Below are positions 17,928 through 28,741 of a stretch of DNA of 64,000 nt, in pieces (the first letter of the stretch is position 1; the number at the start of each line of letters is the position of its first letter). The DNA is from an uncultured Clostridia bacterium (GTDB taxonomy: Bacteria; Bacillota; Clostridia; TANB77; CAG-508). The translations under genes were made by a program, and so were the position numbers. The stretch is from NCBI GenBank assembly GCA_947624655.1, contig CANQLH010000001.1, positions 1 to 64,000 of the forward strand. The letters are read 5' to 3'. The notes beneath the pieces are model-generated. The model did not search any database. It had not been told where the DNA came from and was given only the letters and a program-made list of their open reading frames with translations.

Positions 17928-18227
17928 TTACTTTTTACTTTGTAAATTTTTGCAAGTTTCAATTACAATTTCTTTTAATACTTCTTTATTATCTATATCA
18001 TCAACTAAATACATAGGTTTTGCACTTTCATAAGGTATTTGTTCTTGCATATCATATTTTTTATTACTATTTACTATCTTCACAAGTAACCTATTATCGT
18101 ATATTCCACCAAACAATATTCCATTATAATAAAGTAAATATTCTCCCATCATTGATTTGCAAGTAATAGTATTTAATAAATTTAATTGTTCCAATACAAA
18201 ATCTCTATACTCTTTTGTTGTAGCCAT
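17928..18227 (-). CDS. TfoX N-terminal-domain protein
   Basis: A 99-aa protein with the TfoX/Sxy N-terminal pattern: YRDFVLEQL, CKSMMGEYLLYYNGILFGGIYDNRLLVK and the terminal VLKEIVIETCKNL. Stand-alone TfoX-N proteins are common in Firmicutes and their role there is unclear, since the competence function of enterobacterial TfoX is not established for them. The GGAG ribosome site is good. Cargo of the element. Confidence 0.82.
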   Translation of the reverse strand: MATTKEYRDFVLEQLNLLNTITCKSMMGEYLLYYNGILFGGIYDNRLLVKIVNSNKKYDMQEQIPYESAKPMYLVDDIDNKEVLKEIVIETCKNLQSKK

Positions 18228-18251
18228 ATAATCACACTCCTAAATTGTAAT

Positions 18252-18890
18252 TTATTTTATTTTCTTTATAGGATGTCTTACTACTGTTTTTAACTTACTA
18301 ACATCACATTTTCTCGGATCACTTAAATATATTTCGTGATGGTATCTTGTATCAGTTATATCTAAATCATATCCTTTTTCTTTCATATATTCGTGCATTA
18401 AATTAACTGTTGTTGGCTCATCATCATAACTGCCAATGTGCATACATTGAACGCATACTCCCTCATCATAAGTTAAAAATTCAACTCTTGAAAAATCTTG
18501 TTTTTTCTTTTTAGTTGCTTCTTCAATAGCCCAATCAAAGTCTGCTTTTGTTACAAAGTCTGGTAATCTAATAATAGATATAAAGTGCATAGCATTTTTA
18601 TTATTATAATCAATACTGCCTTTTAATCCATCTTGCCACCAAAATCCTTCAAGTGGTGGAACAACATATTCAAAGAATCCATCTATTTTATGAGTTCCTT
18701 TATAACTCATCTTTATTGTATAAGCCACTCCGTATAATAAACCTATTGTATTTTGATAATCTCCATTTTCCTCGTTAGGGTTTCCTGTTCCTCTTACTGC
18801 AATATAATTCATTTTTGGTATTTCAACAATACTAGGTTTATTTTTAGGCATATAATATTCTTTATATTCTTTTTTAAAGTCAAACGCCAT
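18252..18890 (-). CDS. GyrI-like small-molecule-binding protein
   Basis: A 212-aa protein starting MAFDFKKEYKEYY. It has the GyrI-like layout: VEIPKMNYIAVRGTGNPN, then YGVAYTIKM, the aromatic GFWWQDG, and the C-terminal KYHHEIYLSDPRK-like strand (seen as RYHHEIYLSDPRK). Such stand-alone proteins bind or hydrolyse hydrophobic compounds in some cases. The ATG at 18890 has GGAGAT upstream, and upstream in-frame starts lack ribosome sites. It is next to the TfoX-like gene, and both are cargo. Confidence 0.8.
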   Translation of the reverse strand: MAFDFKKEYKEYYMPKNKPSIVEIPKMNYIAVRGTGNPNEENGDYQNTIGLLYGVAYTIKMSYKGTHKIDGFFEYVVPPLEGFWWQDGLKGSIDYNNKNAMHFISIIRLPDFVTKADFDWAIEEATKKKKQDFSRVEFLTYDEGVCVQCMHIGSYDDEPTTVNLMHEYMKEKGYDLDITDTRYHHEIYLSDPRKCDVSKLKTVVRHPIKKIK

Positions 18891-18987
18891 AATTAACATC
18901 TCCAATCTAAATAAAAAATTACTATTTGTTGTTAGAATTATACAATAAAGGACAGATAATTTCAAGTTATCTGCCTTTATAAAAGTT

Positions 18988-19605
18988 TTAAAAATTTATA
19001 ACTTCTTTCATTCCTAATTTAAAACATAGCTTTTTTTCCATACTTCCCATTTCTATATCAATATCTCTTAATTTACAAAGTGCTTTCATTTCATCTTTAT
19101 TTAATTCAATAGGTTTCATATCTTCAAAAACTTCCACAGCATTAGGGTACTTTTCTGCTATTTCACTATATTTTTTTCTTAATTCCTTATATTCTTTTGT
19201 TTCAAATGTATATTTTCTTTTTTGTTCTTCTATATATTCTGATAAGTCATCATTATAAGAATCTAAAAGTGTGTCAGTTTCTTCTAATTGCATTTTCTTT
19301 TCAAAAAATTCATTTCTTATTTTTTCTCTATCAATCATTCCTAATTTAAAATATGCACAACCCCAAAATTCAATTTGTTTGCTATATGTATTGTCATATT
19401 TTTTAAAAATTTCTATTGCTGTATCGTAATCTTTTTTATTTTGAATTACTTTTTCCAGGAAGTTGATTAGTTCTTGCTCCAAATCGCATACATTCGATTC
19501 AATATCTTTGATTTCTTTTTCACTATCATATACACACTTTTCAAAATCCTCCTTTCTATATTCATACATCTGATTTAGAATTGGCTTATTCAATAATTCT
19601 TCCAT
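18988..19605 (-). CDS. coiled-coil hypothetical protein, 205 aa
   Basis: Highly charged, Glu/Lys-rich helices throughout, with no membrane segment and no recognised domain. The GGAGG ribosome site is strong. Two tracts (FEKCVYDSEKEIKDIESNV and KRKYTFETKEYKELRKKYSE) look like coiled coils. It is cargo next to the VapD pair and its function is unknown. Confidence 0.6.
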   Translation of the reverse strand: MEELLNKPILNQMYEYRKEDFEKCVYDSEKEIKDIESNVCDLEQELINFLEKVIQNKKDYDTAIEIFKKYDNTYSKQIEFWGCAYFKLGMIDREKIRNEFFEKKMQLEETDTLLDSYNDDLSEYIEEQKRKYTFETKEYKELRKKYSEIAEKYPNAVEVFEDMKPIELNKDEMKALCKLRDIDIEMGSMEKKLCFKLGMKEVINF

Positions 19606-19685
19606 TTCTTTCTACCTCCTGCAAGTAATTTTAGCAAAATACTTGTAAGAAAAGAATTGTGCAAATTATTTTTTTATACATTTGA

Positions 19686-19720
19686 CAAAAAAAGAGCAAT
19701 ATTTTGTAAATATCACTCTT
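19686..19720 (-). terminator. intrinsic terminator after vapD
   Basis: Imperfect minus-strand stem AGAGTGATATT / ATATTGCTCT with G-U pairing, followed by seven T, ending the VapD transcript. Confidence 0.65.
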
Positions 19721-19726
19721 ATAACA

Positions 19727-20059
19727 TTATATTTCTATATCATCTAATTCTGATAATTCACTACTCATAGGTGCTTTATTTATTGTATCTAATAATGAAT
19801 GTTGCTTTCCTATATTTGTTACATCTATTTGCTCCACACAATTTCTTAACCATTTTAATTCCATAGACATATTTTGAATTATCGCAAAAATTTTGCCATC
19901 ACTTAAAGAATTTTTTGAAATATATCCAGATCCTTGCCTATGTTCAAAATCATTCTTTTGTAAAAATCTTTTTATTTCTGCGTATGCTGTTGGCGAATGT
20001 TTACCTGTATATTCTTCATATTTTTTTGTGTCTAAATCAAAATTTAATGCTTTTCTCAT
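19727..20059 (-). CDS. vapD: VapD-family toxin-like endoribonuclease
   Basis: A 110-aa protein with the VapD signature: MRKALNFDLDTKKYEEY at the start, then FLQKNDFEHRQGSGYISK and EQIDVTNIGKQHSLLD. VapD proteins have a Cas2-like ferredoxin fold and act as RNA-cleaving toxins in some species. The N-terminal Asp of FDLD is retained. A GGGAG ribosome site is present. The 112-codon gene immediately upstream (20078-20392) is the natural candidate for its antitoxin. Confidence 0.85.
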   Translation of the reverse strand: MRKALNFDLDTKKYEEYTGKHSPTAYAEIKRFLQKNDFEHRQGSGYISKNSLSDGKIFAIIQNMSMELKWLRNCVEQIDVTNIGKQHSLLDTINKAPMSSELSELDDIEI

Positions 20060-20077
20060 TTTATATATTACTCCCTT

Positions 20078-20392
20078 TTAAGAATTTACAGCTTTTACTT
20101 CATAATAACTTTGCAAACAATCTTCTTTTTGTTCTCCTAGTCCATCTCCTTCATCTACATACCAATACCATTCTTTAATTACTTTTAAAAACCAACTCGT
20201 ATATGGAAATCTTGCTGTAGCTCCAAAAGCATTCCAATCATCTTCTGAGCCCTCAAATACACCTTTTTCTATTTCTTTTATAGTATTGCTATTATAACTA
20301 TCGAAATGTTTTCTTATAGCATTTAAGCATTGTTCTTCTTTATAACCAGAACTTTCTAATCGCTCTTTATCAAATATAAATACCATTTTCAT
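20078..20392 (-). CDS. putative VapD partner, 104 aa
   Basis: A small acidic protein beginning MKMVFIFDKERLESSGYKEEQC, with a Trp-rich middle (FPYTSWFLKVIKEWYWYVDEGDG). It is not a known antitoxin family that I recognise. It is 18 bases upstream of vapD on the same strand and the two share the only promoter-sized gap, which suggests a bicistronic toxin-antitoxin unit. I start at ATG 20392 after AAAGGA. Confidence 0.55.
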   Translation of the reverse strand: MKMVFIFDKERLESSGYKEEQCLNAIRKHFDSYNSNTIKEIEKGVFEGSEDDWNAFGATARFPYTSWFLKVIKEWYWYVDEGDGLGEQKEDCLQSYYEVKAVNS

Positions 20393-20469
20393 AGTTTTTA
20401 ATTCCTTTCTTTTCAATACAATACTATTATAACACTAAAAAGAAAAAAATACTACTAAAAAATCAAATT

Positions 20470-23400
20470 TTATCTAAAATCATCATCATCTTTATCATAG
20501 TCATATTCATACTCTTTATTGTCTATTTTTTCTTCTTCCTGTTCTTCTTGTTCGTCATCTAGTATTTCACTTTCTTCTTTGTCATTGATTTCCAATTCTT
20601 TATTTACCTCATTTAATCTTTTTGTTTTTTCTTGTAATTCTTGTTCTTTATCAAACGGAACTTTTACATCTTCTTTAGCATTTTTAAATTGTTGTTTTAA
20701 ATCTTGTACTTTAATTTTTGTTTTTTCTACTGTTTTTTCCATTTCAGCAAGTACATTATCAATTCTTGTTATATTTCCATAGACATCCTTTCCTAACTCA
20801 ACAGTATATAATGAATTGTTTTTTAATTTCAAAACAAAATCTCCAAACTCAATTCCAAGATACATTTTCATACCTCTATATGTTCCTATTTCTTCTTGTT
20901 CTGGCTCTGTTTTGTTTTTACATATTTCCAGAATCATATTTCCTGCAGTTTCTTTTTCATCATATTGTTTTCCTTTTAAAATCATAGGAGAAAATTTATT
21001 ATCTTCGCTTGTAATAGTATTCTCTTTTACTATTTGAATATCTTTTTCTATATTAGTAATTAAAGTTTCATTTTGTTTTATTTCAACAGGATAATATTTT
21101 ACTATTGCATCTTCAAGTGCATAAATTTGGCTTAAATAACTTTGTTTTAATAATTTTAATTTTGATACTTCTGCATCTAAATTAGTCTTTTCTATTATCA
21201 ATGGATTTCCTGCAGCCAACGCTTTAATCTCTGCATAAGAAAGTGCTTTTTCATCAATATCTTCTGCCGAACGGACTATTGATTTTGATGTCATTATTTG
21301 TGAAATAAATCTTTGCTTATTTTCAACTAACTGATAAAGATATGCGTCAAAAGTTCCCTCTGTTACATAGGTATATACATCAATTTCATCATTTTCATTT
21401 CCCTGTCTTATTCCGTCTGCCGATTTCTTTGTGTTAAATCAGCAGGTCGCCACGGACAATCAAGATGATGTATTGCTTTTATCTTTGTTTGGACATTTGT
21501 ACCTGCACCCATTTTATTAGTTGACCCCATTAGAACTCTTACTTGTCCTGTTCTAACTTTTGCAAATAACTCTTTCTTTCTAGCTTCTGTATTTGCATCG
21601 TGAATAAATGCTATTTCATTTTCTGGTATTCCTTTTGCTATCAATTTTCTTTTTAAATCTGTATATACATCAGTAAATGGTCTTTCTTTTAGTTGCCATT
21701 TGCCGTCTATTTCTTCCATTTCATAAGGATTATCTTCTGCATTTAAAGTTTTTGGAGTTGATAAATCACAAAATACTAATTGTGTTGATTTCTTATCTTT
21801 ATTATTTTCCCATATTTCATATATAGTATTAGCACATATATTAACTTTGCTATCTTCAAAGTCTGGTAGCATTTCATTTAAAATTCTTTGGTCTAGTGCT
21901 AGTTTTCTTCCCTCATTTGTGATTTTTAACATATTATCTTCTTTTGCATTTACTTGTCTTTTTCTAATAGCTTCTGCTCTTTTTCCTAGTCCTTCAACCA
22001 TTTCTTTTTGTATATTACTTGGCTTTACTGCAATATTATGAAAGTTTGCTTTTGGTACTGGTAAGTTTAAAGTTTCTGCTGTCTGTATATCTGCAATTTC
22101 TTTGAACATAGCCATAAGTTCTGGTAGATTATAAAATTTTGCAAATCTTGTTTTTGCACGATACCCAGTTCCCTCTGGCGATAGTTCTATCGCTGTTACT
22201 GTTTCTCCAAAAGTAGAAGCCCAAGAATCAAATTGTAGTAAATCTCTTTCTTCTAAAGCATTATATTGTAAATACCTCTGCATTGTATACATTTCTACCA
22301 TTGAATTAGATATTGGTGTACCAGTAGCAAATACAATTCCTTTTCCCCCAGTTAGTTCATCTAAATATTGACATTTCATAAATAAGTCAGAGCTTTTTTG
22401 TGCTTCACTTTGTGCAATTCCACCTACATTACGCATTTTAGTAAATAAAAACAAGTTTTTAAAATAATGTGCTTCATCAACAAAAATTCTATCACAACCT
22501 AATTGTTCAAATGTTATTACATTGTCCTTTTTACTTTGGTCATTTAGCTTTTTTAGTTTTTCTTCTAGTTTTTCCCTGCTTTTTACTAATTGTTTTATTG
22601 TATAGTTTTCTCCATCATTATTTTTTAAGTCATCTATTCCTATTGTCAAATCACTTATTTGTCTTTCTAATATTTTTTCTTGTCTTTCTTTTGACATTGG
22701 GATTTTTTCAAATTGACTATGTCCTATAATTATCGCATCGTATTCTCCTGTTGCTATTTTTGAGCAGAACTTTTTACGATTATTAGTAGCAAAGTCTTTT
22801 TTAGTTGCTACTAATATATTAGCTGATGGATAAAGTTGCAAAAATTCACTTGCAAATTGTTCTATTATATGATTTGGAACAACAAATAAAGACTTGTTAC
22901 AAAGTCCAAGTCTTTTTGACTCCATAGCACCTGCTACCATTTCAAATGTCTTACCTGCTCCGTACTTCGTGTGCTAATAATGTATTCCCACCATATAGAA
23001 TGTGAGCTATAGCATTAACTTGATGTTTTCTTAAAGATATTTCTGGATTTATTCCACCAAAAGTTATATATTGTCCGTCATATTCTCTTGGTCTAATATT
23101 ATTGAATTTTTCATTATATGATTTTACTAATCTTTCTCGTCTTGCTTGATCTTTCCATATCCATTCTTCAAATTTACTTTTTATTAGTTCTTGTTTTGCT
23201 TGGGCTATTGCTGTTTCTTTAGTGTTCAATACTTTTTGCTCTTTTCCGTCCATATCAATAACTGTGTCAAATATTCGTATATCTTTTAGATTCAATGTAG
23301 TTTCTATTATTCTATAAGCATTTGCTCTTGCTGTTCCATAAGTGTTTATTGCTTTTATATTTCCAGTATCTTCACTTTTTCCACTTATATTCCATTGTGA

Positions 23401-26400
23401 TGTATAATCAGAATAATTAACACTTATATAATTTCTTTTATGTTCGCTTGTTTCTAATAATTCAAACATAAATTCTTCAATATCTGATGGTGGAATCCAG
23501 GTTGCACCTAATCTAACACTTATTTCACTTGCAGATAAATCTTTTATTTTTACTTTTTCTAATGCTTCTACATTTACTTGATATTCTGGATTACTTTCAG
23601 CAAATCTTTGTGCAATTTTTAACTTTTCTCTTACATTTCCAGAAAGATACTCGTCTGCAGTAACATATTGTTCACTTATAGGGTCTTTATATATACTGCC
23701 CTCTAAATCTTGTATTAGTTCTTCTTGTGTCTTTCCAGTTAGTTGTTTCATATATTCTATATCTACTCTGGCTTTTTCTGATATAGATAGAATTAAAGCA
23801 TCTATACTATTGTCTGCTTTTGATATTACTTTATTAGGCTTAATTGTTCTTTTTGTAAACATATCTGCTTTTCTAACAAATTGTTTATTTTCATTTATTA
23901 TTTCTAATGAACAAAGTAAATAATAGCTACTATCTTCCGAAAATGCTCTTTCATTTGTTCTACTATTTATTAGACCATAATTTTTTACAAAATTATCATA
24001 TAAACCATTTAGTCTTGCTTGTAATTGTCTTACTTCGTCATCAGAGCCATCATCTAATTGAACTTCAATTAAGTTTCTAACACAATCACGAATAGCTATC
24101 ATACTCTTTATTCTGTTAATTGATGTTACAGGTAATTCTTGTAAATACATTTGACTGTTTTCTCTATAATATACTTGCTCATCAACTATTGTATATGAGA
24201 AGTTTCTTACACTTGGGTCAGCAGGAATACTTTTTTCTTCTTCATCTATAATGTCTATCTGATAATCTTCTATTTCAGCATTTAAGTTTTCTATTGCATT
24301 ATTTAATAAATCTTCTAAATTTACATTTTCACAAGGCTTACAAGCATAATCTTTTCCATATTGAGTTGTTATTTCCTCCATATTTCCTAAAATCATTTCT
24401 GGGTGGTCTATAAAATACTTATTCATTCTTATTCCATCTTCTGTTGTATCTAAATGTACCCAATCATCTTCTATGTCTGTTACTTTATCTCTCTTTTTCA
24501 AAAATATAATATCAGTTGTTACTTGCGTTCCTGCATTTTTCTTGAATGTAGTATTTGGTAATCTTATAGCACCTATAAGTTCTGCTCTTTGACAAATGTA
24601 TCGTCTTGTACTATCATTTTCTTTGTCTAGTGTTCCTTTACTAGAAATAAATGCTATTACCCCATTTGGTCTAACTTTATCTAATGTTTTTGCAAAGAAA
24701 TAATCGTGAAGTACAAATTTGTGCTTATCATATCTTCGATCATAAGGTTTCAAATCATCAAATGGTACATTTCCAACAGCAACATCAAAAAATGAATCTG
24801 GAAGTTCTACATCTTGATAGCCTTTTACTGCTATTGTATTTTTTTGATATAACTGTCCTGCTATTCTTCCAGATATGCTATCAATTTCAACTCCATACAT
24901 TTTGCATTCATCTAAAATATCTGGAAGCATACCCATAAAATTTCCTACACCGACAGCTAGGCTCTAATATATTTCCTCTTTCTAATCCCATATTTAAAAG
25001 AGCCTTATAAATTGCTCTTATAACTACTGGTGGAGTATAAAATGCTGTTACTACTGACTTATATGCTTCTTTATATTCTTTTTCAGTTAGTAAAGACTTT
25101 AATTCCTCATATTCCTTTTTCCAATCATCAGCTTTACTATTGAATGCCTGTTGTAAACCACCCCAACCAACATATTGAGATAATATTTTTTGTTCTTCTG
25201 ATGTCGCATACCTATTTTGTTCTTCGCATAATTTTAAAACTTTTATTGCTTCAATATTTTTTCTAAATTTTTCTTTTTCACTTCCAACTCCTAAATTATC
25301 ATCTTGAATTTTATAATTATTTCTTTCTGATAAAGGTATTTCTGGGTGTAAATCAAAATATTCTATTTTGTTTCTGCGTTTTCTTTTTATATTTGCTTTT
25401 AAATTTTCTTCTTGTTTTGGTATTTCTTGTTCTTTTATATTCTTTTGTTCTGGGACATTTACAAGATTTTCAAGTTCTTCAATAAAACTTTGCAATTCAT
25501 TGTTAAATTCATTTTCTATATCTTCTCTATCAAGCATTTCATAGAAATATTGAATTGTATCTTTTATTTTTTGAGTATCATTCAATGTATCTTCTACTTC
25601 TTGCATTGATACTTCATCTACATCATAAACATCATATTCGTTTAAAAATTTATGCAATCTTTCTGCTAATGTTTGTTCAGTAGGCTGTATTTCTTGTTCA
25701 TAATTCTTAACTAATGCTTTTGCTAAATGTTTAAAATAGTCCACAACATCTGCATTGTTAAAGTCTATTTTTACTATCATATCTTTTATTGCTTTTTGTT
25801 CTTCTTTTGATGTAGCTTTTATATTATCAATTACATTTCCTAATTCAAAAATATGAAGTTGTCCATTTTCTTCTATTGTAAATGTTTCTTCTAAATCAAT
25901 TCCTTTTTCTTCTATAAAGGTATCTAACCATTTGTTAAAAGAATTATCTTGTTCTGTAATATTTTGTGATTCTTCTTTTACTTTATCTTCTATTCTCTTT
26001 CCAGTTCTTAATTTATCATTTGCAGGATTTTCCTTTACTTTTTTGTCAAATTCCTCTCTTGACATTTCTTTAGTTAATAAAGGAAAAGAAGTGTCAACTA
26101 AAACGACTCTTTCATTATCAACTGTTCTTATTTCATATTCTTCTGTTGCTATATATACAATATCTCCTTTATGAAATTCATAGTATGGTAATCTTCTTTC
26201 AAGTTCTACTAATAATGCTCTTGCTTCTACTGATGTTTCATCATCATAGTCTAAATCTTCATAACTTCCTTTTAGGAAATCAATATAATCATTTATATTT
26301 TTTTCATCATCTATATCTGCTTTTAACAACTCAATATTTTGTTCTACTGTATTATCTAACGGAAAATTATTATGATATGAAACAATATCATAATTTAATA

Positions 26401-28432
26401 AATAATTATGCAACCTTTCAGCTAACTTATAATCTTCATCTTTTATTTGTTTTTCTGTATTATCTTCTGTTATTCCGTTTGCATCTAACCAATCATAATA
26501 CTCATCTTTTTGTGTTTCGCTCAAATATCTATCAATACTGATTAGTTCTCTTATTCTTTTCTCAATTTGTTTCCAACTTAATTTTAATGTAGGTGCATTA
26601 TCTCCAAAACCTTTTGATAAAGTCATTCCTTTGCTGTCATACCATTTTGAAATTCCATCTCCATTTTCACTTGTTCCACCTATTCCATATTCTTGTTTTA
26701 AAAAATTAGCATTTTCATTACTTGATAATCCTCTTGATAAATATTCATATATTCTAAATTTGCCATTTACCACTCCACTACCAATAGTCAAAGCATTGTC
26801 TATTTCTTCCTGGCTAAAAGAAAAAACAGAAGTATTTTCTACTTCTGCTATATTCTGTTTTTGTTCACTTTCAGTTGGTAACTCTTTTGTAATTTCATCA
26901 TTTTTTTGTAATAAAATGTCTGATACAAAGTAATCTGTTATTTCTTCCCAATTTTTGAAACATTCTTCTGTTCTATTAAGGTATTTGCCTTTCCACATAT
27001 ATAGTCCATTTTCATAAGATTTATAGCCTACTCTAATGTTATTATCAATTTCATATTCAGTATAGGCTTCGCCTAGTAATTTTTTAATATATTCTTTTGA
27101 ATTTTCTCTATCATTAAACCTAAAAAATACTTCTAGTGGCTCTTTAGCTTTTATAATATCTGGTGCTTCCTTTAATATTTTTTCTATTGTTTCATTGTCA
27201 TCAAATGTTTTTATATTAGAATTAGAATCTGCTTTCCATATATTTTTTAATTGTATATTAGTTCTCTCGTTACTTGTTCCTCTGCTATCAATTTGTAATT
27301 GTTCATTAGTCCTGTCCACTTCATTGGGTCTTGTTCTTTCAATTTCTCTGTTGTCCCCTCTTGTTTCGCTAATTTCTCTACTATCTGTTGTACCATTTGT
27401 GTTGCTTTCTCTTGTATTTCTGTTAATTCCCTGTTCAAGTTCTTGTCCATCAATAATATTAAATAGTCTGCTTTCTTGTGATTCTTTAGGTAATGTAGCC
27501 TCATTCTTGCGTATTTGCCATTTGGTATTTTCTCTTTCTCCATTACTAGATTTGGTACTTGATAATCCCCCACTTGTTTGTATTCTATTTTCTCCATTTT
27601 CAGTTCCTCCTTTTTCTATTTCTTTATTATTAGAATACTCTTGTTTTTGATTTCTTACAAATGTACGATTTATATTTTTTTCTTGATTTTGTAGATTGAC
27701 TACTGTCTTTGCAATTTCTCTTAATCCCATTTCTGCTATATCACTTATTGCAGTACCTATTGCTGTTATTATCTTATCGTTATTAAAACTTTTAATAAAT
27801 GAAAATTCTTGTATATTGATTTTTTCTCTAGCATTTATTCCACATCTAGTCATTATCATATAAGAAACACTTGCCCATATTGTTAATAATGCTATATTTT
27901 CAATTTCTTTATTTGGCAAATTTTCTAATACTGTTCCTTTTTTATGTTCGTGAATAATTGACAAATAATCTTGGAGATTATCTGTTACCATAGTATAAGC
28001 ATTTGCTATAATATTCTCTGCTAGACTTTCTGATTCACATTCTCCACCAAAAGTTGTTTCTAGTGTTTCTATTATTTTTTTCTCATATTCTGGCTTTACA
28101 CTCCATAATTTATATGGTGTTCCTTTATAATTGTGTGTATCTGCTACATCAAAAACAAGCCTAAAAGGGTATTGACTATTATCATCTTTGGATAATACAA
28201 AAATAAATTTTGCATCTTTATTAACCCATCTGTGTACTTTTTCATTCCATTCTTCTAATTCTGCAACGGCTCTAGCTTCTGGTCTTTGTGCATAAATTAA
28301 AATTTGGTCTGCAAAGTCATATTTAAAATGCCACGAAATACTATCTAAAAATGTAAGCCAATTTTCTTCAGTTTGTGTAATACTGTTTATTGTGTCTTTA
28401 TATAATTTCCTAGTTTCTACTATTTTTCCCAA
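20470..28432 (-). CDS. giant N6-methylase/SNF2 helicase of the conjugative element (four CGG frameshifts)
   Basis: A 2652-aa protein after skipping C at CGG 24952, 22962, 21422 and 21415. It starts at TTG 28432 behind a strong GGAGGAGGTG site. Order: an N-terminal element-specific domain, a long Glu/Asn-rich linker, then the methylase, with SAM motif [14 protein letters not shown] at about 1157-1169 and GNVPFDD at about 1219. The SNF2 helicase follows, with Walker [12 protein letters not shown] near 1824, DEAH in FVDEAHYF near 1981 and motif VI QRNGRGIRQGN near 2337. A coiled-coil tail ends it. All three diagnostic Gly motifs depend on the CGG skips. Such proteins are a hallmark of Tn1549/CTn elements, with a suspected role in protecting transferred DNA. 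Confidence 0.92.
21413..21415 (-). other. in-frame CGG, +1 frameshift site 11 (SNF2 motif VI)
   Basis: AGA CGG AAT becomes AGA GGA ATA, the second skip within QRNGRGIRQGN. It joins helicase motif VI to the C-terminal tail. Confidence 0.9.
21420..21422 (-). other. in-frame CGG, +1 frameshift site 12 (SNF2 motif VI)
   Basis: AAT CGG CAG becomes AAT GGC AGA, giving the first Gly of QRNGRGIRQGN. Only two codons separate it from site 11. Confidence 0.9.
22960..22962 (-). other. in-frame CGG, +1 frameshift site 13 (SNF2 Walker A)
   Basis: GTA CGG AGC becomes GTA GGA GCA, changing HEVRSR-stop to [11 protein letters not shown], the helicase P-loop. Confidence 0.93.
24950..24952 (-). other. in-frame CGG, +1 frameshift site 14 (methylase SAM motif)
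   Basis: TGT CGG TGT becomes TGT GGT GTA, changing PSCRCRKF to PSCGVGNFMG, the SAM-binding GxG motif. Confidence 0.93.
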
Positions 28433-28449
28433 TTACTGCACCTCCTCCC

Positions 28450-28677
28450 TTATTTTGTATTAGTAAAAAACTCTAATAATGTTTTGTTTTCTATTGCCTC
28501 CTGCATTAGCCATATTATTTGTATGTCTTTTATTGTTAGATTTGATAATTCTTCATCTTCATTTATTTTCTTTAATTGTGAAACCTTAATATTTAAAATA
28601 TCTTTTTCACTTATGATGTTTATTTTTTTCAATTTTTGAGCTAATTTGTTTTTTTCGTTTGAACTATATTCTGCCAT
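28450..28677 (-). CDS. small hypothetical protein, 75 aa
   Basis: A helical, charged protein (MAEYSSNEKNKLAQKLKKIN) directly upstream of the giant helicase gene, with a GGTGG ribosome site. It has no recognised family. A strong hairpin separates it from the adhesin gene upstream, so it may begin a new transcript with the helicase or be reached by read-through. Confidence 0.55.
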   Translation of the reverse strand: MAEYSSNEKNKLAQKLKKINIISEKDILNIKVSQLKKINEDEELSNLTIKDIQIIWLMQEAIENKTLLEFFTNTK

Positions 28678-28693
28678 TTTCCACCTACTTTCA

Positions 28694-28733
28694 ATAGTAA
28701 AAGGTGGCTACTTGTTGGCCACCCTTTTACTAT
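28694..28733 (-). terminator. strong hairpin after the adhesin gene
   Basis: Minus-strand stem ATAGTAAAAGGGTGGC / GCCACCTTTTACTAT, 15 pairs with one bulged G. The T-tract is weak, so it may terminate only partly or act as a processing or stability hairpin. Confidence 0.65.
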
Positions 28734-28741
28734 TTGTTATA

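Noticed and set aside
27247-27597. 116-aa open frame within the giant helicase gene
   Set aside because: It lies on the same strand in a different frame inside an intact coding region of the methylase/SNF2 protein. No ribosome site or family supports it.
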